In this document: positions 61,608-64,000 of the stretch, in pieces
How the letters are laid out: each line of letters begins with the position of its first letter
Numbering within the stretch: position 1 is the first letter of the stretch
DNA from: Halocatena halophila
Lineage (GTDB): Archaea > Halobacteriota > Halobacteria > Halobacteriales > Haloarculaceae
Direction of reading: 5' to 3'
DNA: 64,000 nucleotides
Assembly (NCBI GenBank): GCA_027563145.1
Contig: CP071306.1
Span: 2,356,001-2,420,000 of the forward strand
Position numbers and translations under genes: made by a program
Notes under the pieces: model-generated
What the model was told of the DNA's origin: nothing
Seen by the model: only the letters and a program-made list of their open reading frames with translations
Database searches by the model: none

Positions 61608-62417
61608 ATGGACACAGTGGTTGGGCTCTCGACGGTCGCGGAGTGGCTTGGCGTCGATGGTGGGTCAGCCTCGACAGACGACGTTCGCGTCGTCGACGTT
61701 CGAGACGCCTGGGAGTACGACGGGATCGGTCATCTCCCTGGCGCAGTGAACGTGCCGTTCGACTCGTTCCGTTCGGCTACAGGCGGTGACGATGGGATGT
61801 TGCCTGGGGCGGACGCCTTTGCAGAGCTGGTCGAATCGGTTGGGATTTCTTCGGACGATCGGCTCGTCGCGTACGACGACATGCACGGGGTGTTCGCCGC
61901 CCGGTTTCTGGTGACGTGTGAGCTCTACGGTCACGACCCGGACCGGCTTCATCTTCTGAACGGCGATTACAGCGCCTGGAATCAGTCCTATCCGGTCGAT
62001 CAGGACACTCCATCGGTTTCGGAGGGGACCTACGACGCCACGGTACTTGAGGCGGGTCCGCTGGTGGGTGTAAAAGCAGTCGAGCAGGCGATGGACGATC
62101 CGTCGACCGTACTGGTTGACACGCGAGAGAAAGACGAGTATGCTGCTGGGCACATTCCAGGGGCAGTACGATTGAACTGGATGGAACTGGTCGATGAGAC
62201 CGATCGCGGGGTAAAATCGGATGCGACACTCCGATCGATACTCGAGAGTGTCGGTATCACGTCGGATCGATCGATCGTCCTCTACTGCAACACTGCGCGG
62301 CGGCTGAGCCACACGTACACGGTGTTGCGCCATCTGGGCTATCCAGCGCTCTCGTTCTACGAAGGAAGTCTGACGGAGTGGCGAGACCGTGATCTTCCAC
62401 TCACAGCGGACGATTAA
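61608..62417 (+). CDS. Tandem-rhodanese sulfurtransferase, second type
   Basis: The 269-residue protein has two rhodanese domains with DVRVVDVRDAWEYDGIGHLP in the first and VLVDTREKDEYAAGHIPGAV in the second. The active loop YCNTARRLSHT carries the catalytic Cys in the second domain; the first shows AYDDMHGVFAARF instead. Pairwise identity to the neighbour looks low outside core motifs, so this is a divergent pair rather than a fresh duplicate. Its stop overlaps the stop of the next convergent gene. Confidence 0.88.
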   Translation: MDTVVGLSTVAEWLGVDGGSASTDDVRVVDVRDAWEYDGIGHLPGAVNVPFDSFRSATGGDDGMLPGADAFAELVESVGISSDDRLVAYDDMHGVFAARFLVTCELYGHDPDRLHLLNGDYSAWNQSYPVDQDTPSVSEGTYDATVLEAGPLVGVKAVEQAMDDPSTVLVDTREKDEYAAGHIPGAVRLNWMELVDETDRGVKSDATLRSILESVGITSDRSIVLYCNTARRLSHTYTVLRHLGYPALSFYEGSLTEWRDRDLPLTADD

Positions 62418-62773
62418 GCCTGTTCTCTGGACGTGGAGGGAGTTGTTCGTGATCGGTTCGTCGCGTGTGCAACGAGGATAATGAAAAGTGCGCACCCGAT
62501 TGCGCCGGCGGTCCGAAAGAACCCCCTTCCCGTGGGGGCGACGTAGGTCGCATATCCCAGTGCGGCCATTCCGTAGGTGAACGCGTCGAGTTCTTCATCG
62601 TAGCGGGCGGCGAGCGCACCGAGGGCAAGCAAGCCCATCACGAGACCTCCATCGAGCAGTTGTGGCGTTCGAAGGCCAAACGCTGTCGTCGAATCACTGG
62701 CTGCGAGCGCGCCCGTCAGTGTGAGAAATATTACGAGCGCCAGCAGACTCGTTTTCTGGTACGATCCGTCCAT
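62414..62773 (-). CDS. Small membrane protein of unknown function
   Basis: A 119-residue protein with four membrane helices (LLALVIFLTLTGALAASDST; LLDGGLVMGLLALGALAARY; TYGMAALGYATYVAPTGRGF; AIGCALFIILVAHATNRSR). I do not recognise the family. It starts 24 bases after the stop of the chimeric aminoacyl-tRNA synthetase-like frame, on the same strand, and is convergent with the rhodanese gene. Confidence 0.65.
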   Translation of the reverse strand: MDGSYQKTSLLALVIFLTLTGALAASDSTTAFGLRTPQLLDGGLVMGLLALGALAARYDEELDAFTYGMAALGYATYVAPTGRGFFRTAGAIGCALFIILVAHATNRSRTTPSTSREQA

Positions 62774-62797
62774 GTCGGTGCGTGCACGGCGATTCTC

Positions 62798-63223
62798 TTA
62801 CCGTTTCCGACGGTCTTGTTTGATGACGATCACGGCGTCTTCGAGCTCTCGCACGTCACCTGTCGTCTCGAACGTTCGATCGATGACGGGCTCGTACAGC
62901 TCAGAATCGAGCTCCAGGCCGGCAACCGAAAGCGTGTCGTCGCTGATCGAGAACGCACCCTCTGCGATCGCCTGTTCGATTTCTGCGAGCCGCTCTGAGG
63001 CGATCCCGTTGTCATCGAAACCAAGCGGGAAGTAGACGCCGCCGTCGGTCATCGATCGGTAACGGGCGACGATGTCCTGGAGGACCGTCATGTACAGGTG
63101 GCCGATGTGGAGCTCGCCTGAGATCGTCGGCGGTGGACTGTCGATGGTGTAAGCGGCTGGTGAGTGTCCGTCTCCGCGCTGTCGTCGGTTGGTGTGTTTT
63201 CCATGATCTGTGGATTGTCTCAT
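62798..63223 (-). pseudogene. Chimeric ValRS/IleRS remnant
   Basis: The 141-residue frame joins two unrelated pieces. Residues about 25-80 (YTIDSPPPTISGELHIGHLY, then FPLGFDDNGIASERL) match the HIGH-motif start of valyl-tRNA synthetase. Residues 81-141 (EIEQAIAEGAFSISDDTLSV; RTFETTGDVRELEDAVIVI) resemble the C-terminal end of haloarchaeal isoleucyl-tRNA synthetase. The basic first 22 residues look frameshifted: from ATG 63204 another frame reads the acidic MENTPTDDSAETDTHQP. It lacks the rest of either enzyme and cannot charge tRNA. Confidence 0.7.
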
Positions 63224-63470
63224 AGCTCTGACTACGATCCGTCGAACCGATCCAGAAAATGGAGAGAGTGGCCCCTATTGGGGGCCTACGAACGCACCGC
63301 TACGGGATGTACCTGCCATCGAACCGATGGAGTACGCCCACATACGACGACGCAGTCGTCGCGGTCGCTTAACTGTTGTGTCTCTTCTCATTCATTCTTC
63401 GCCCTCTTTTCTTTATGACTGATTGATGAGAATGGAACAAATTGTGATGAACTATTTCAACAATAATCAA

Positions 63471-63480
63471 CTTTTATAAT
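63471..63480 (+). promoter_or_regulatory. TATA box of the GH97 gene
   Basis: CTTTTATAAT is centred about 27 bases before the ATG at 63504, fitting a leaderless transcript. Confidence 0.55.
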
Positions 63481-63503
63481 ACAGTCGTCCTGATGTGTCT
63501 TGT

Positions 63504-64000
63504 ATGCCGTTTACCAGTGGTCCGGACAATGATGGTGACGCGTCAGACGAGGGGCAACGATTCCCGCGAGTTGATCGGCGTGGCTTCGTTGGTGGACTCG
63601 GCGCGCTGCTCGCCGGCACCGCGTTCACCCGATCGATCGACGCCGAGATGGCCGCACCCGTCGTTGACGGCGATGCCAGCCCCAGCCACGTCGTCACCTC
63701 ACCGAATGGCGCACTCGCGGTGACGTTCGACGTTGCGGATGGGACGCCTCGCTACCACGTGGAGTACGACGGTCGGACCGTGCTGTCGGACTCTGCGATT
63801 GGCTTTGAGTTTCGGGACCAGCCACCGCTCACCGACGGATTCGTCGTCACGGGGAGCACGCGAACGTCGTTCGACGAGACGTGGACACCAGTGTGGGACC
63901 AGCACGAGACGATCCGCGAACGATACGAATCGCTTCGGGTTGGACTCGTAGAAACGGACGGCCGTGAGCGCGCGCTGACGGTCGCGATCCGGGTTTTCGA
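63504..64000 (+). CDS. GH97 glycoside hydrolase, 3' part cut by window end
   Basis: The first 165 residues of an exported protein are visible. A Tat signal (RVDRRGFVGGLGALLAGTAF) is followed by an N-terminal GH97 domain: SPNGALAVTFDVADGTPRYH, VEYDGRTVLSDSAIGFEF and TWTPVWDQHETIRERYESLR. GH97 enzymes are alpha-glucosidases or alpha-galactosidases with a catalytic base or acid in the missing barrel. The reading frame is open at 64000, so the gene continues beyond the window. Confidence 0.82.
   Translation, partial: MPFTSGPDNDGDASDEGQRFPRVDRRGFVGGLGALLAGTAFTRSIDAEMAAPVVDGDASPSHVVTSPNGALAVTFDVADGTPRYHVEYDGRTVLSDSAIGFEFRDQPPLTDGFVVTGSTRTSFDETWTPVWDQHETIRERYESLRVGLVETDGRERALTVAIRVF

Noticed and set aside
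63241-63300. GGCCCC-TATTG-GGGGCC inverted repeat as a terminator
   Set aside because: No T-run follows on either strand, and no gene ends there.
1-64000. CRISPR arrays, insertion sequences, integrase or rRNA genes
   Set aside because: No regularly spaced repeats, transposase-like frames, or rRNA sequences were seen on reading both strands.

Overview
The window is chromosomal DNA of a haloarchaeon (class Halobacteria). The proteins are strongly acidic, most genes carry a TATA-like box 24-30 bases before the start codon with no Shine-Dalgarno sequence (leaderless transcripts), and many products belong to families known from halophilic archaea: TFB, LonB, thermosome, PolX, NreA, FtsZ2 with CdrS, haloarchaeal DUF families, Tat signal peptides with lipoboxes, PGF-CTERM tails and an archaeal type A RNase P RNA. 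I cannot fix the genus. I see no insertion sequence, CRISPR array, integrase or rRNA; it reads as core chromosome with a few secreted or accessory genes.

Layout. 1-8.1 kb: mostly minus-strand housekeeping and conserved unknown genes (Nudix CoA pyrophosphatase, MFS transporter, aldo/keto reductase, SDR protein, DUF5791-like protein, ArsR-type regulator, AlkP-superfamily hydrolase) plus a possible 35-residue protein. 8.2-16 kb: inorganic pyrophosphatase divergent from a PadR regulator, rnhA with its overlapping partner, tfb, nreA, and a tightly coupled DUF5788-polX-Mut7-C operon. 16-23 kb: an exported trypsin-like protease, a CPBP membrane protease next to lonB, nadM with a SAM hydrolase, and a thermosome gene. 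23-32.5 kb: glycosyltransferase, methyltransferase, F420-type PPOX protein, small regulators, a metallo-beta-lactamase-fold hydrolase, the CDP-alcohol phosphatidyltransferase linked to archaeosortase sorting, a TRAM protein and an NfeD/SPFH membrane cluster. 32.5-45 kb: metG, VTT protein, a two-domain matrixin-like lipoprotein, rnpB, nicotinate phosphoribosyltransferase, two tandem Hvo_1808-type lipoproteins, a nicotinamidase-like hydrolase, thioesterase, an M23-like protein, a lipoate ligase homologue and pyrC. 45-56 kb: an exported protein of unknown function, a five-gene peptide ABC transporter operon with a fused two-ATPase subunit, and two paralogous PQQ beta-propeller surface proteins with archaeosortase-type tails. 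56-64 kb: tRNA-Tyr, a 686-base intergenic region leading into cdrS-ftsZ2, ncsA, two divergent rhodaneses, a membrane protein, a chimeric aminoacyl-tRNA synthetase remnant and the start of a GH97 glycoside hydrolase cut by the window end.

Themes. Genes for NAD (nadM, pncB, a nicotinamidase-like hydrolase), genome maintenance (rnhA, nreA, polX), protein quality control (lonB, CPBP, thermosome, NfeD/SPFH) and surface protein export and anchoring (pssA-like gene with PGF-CTERM substrates, several lipoproteins) recur. The items I consider most worth checking are the repeated GTAAGACG/CGTCTTAC sites around the cdrS-ftsZ2 promoter, the ValRS/IleRS chimera, the matrixin-like protein whose second domain appears to be a dead copy of the first, the fused Dpp-type ATPase with different insertions in its two halves, and the truncated SPFH paralogue.
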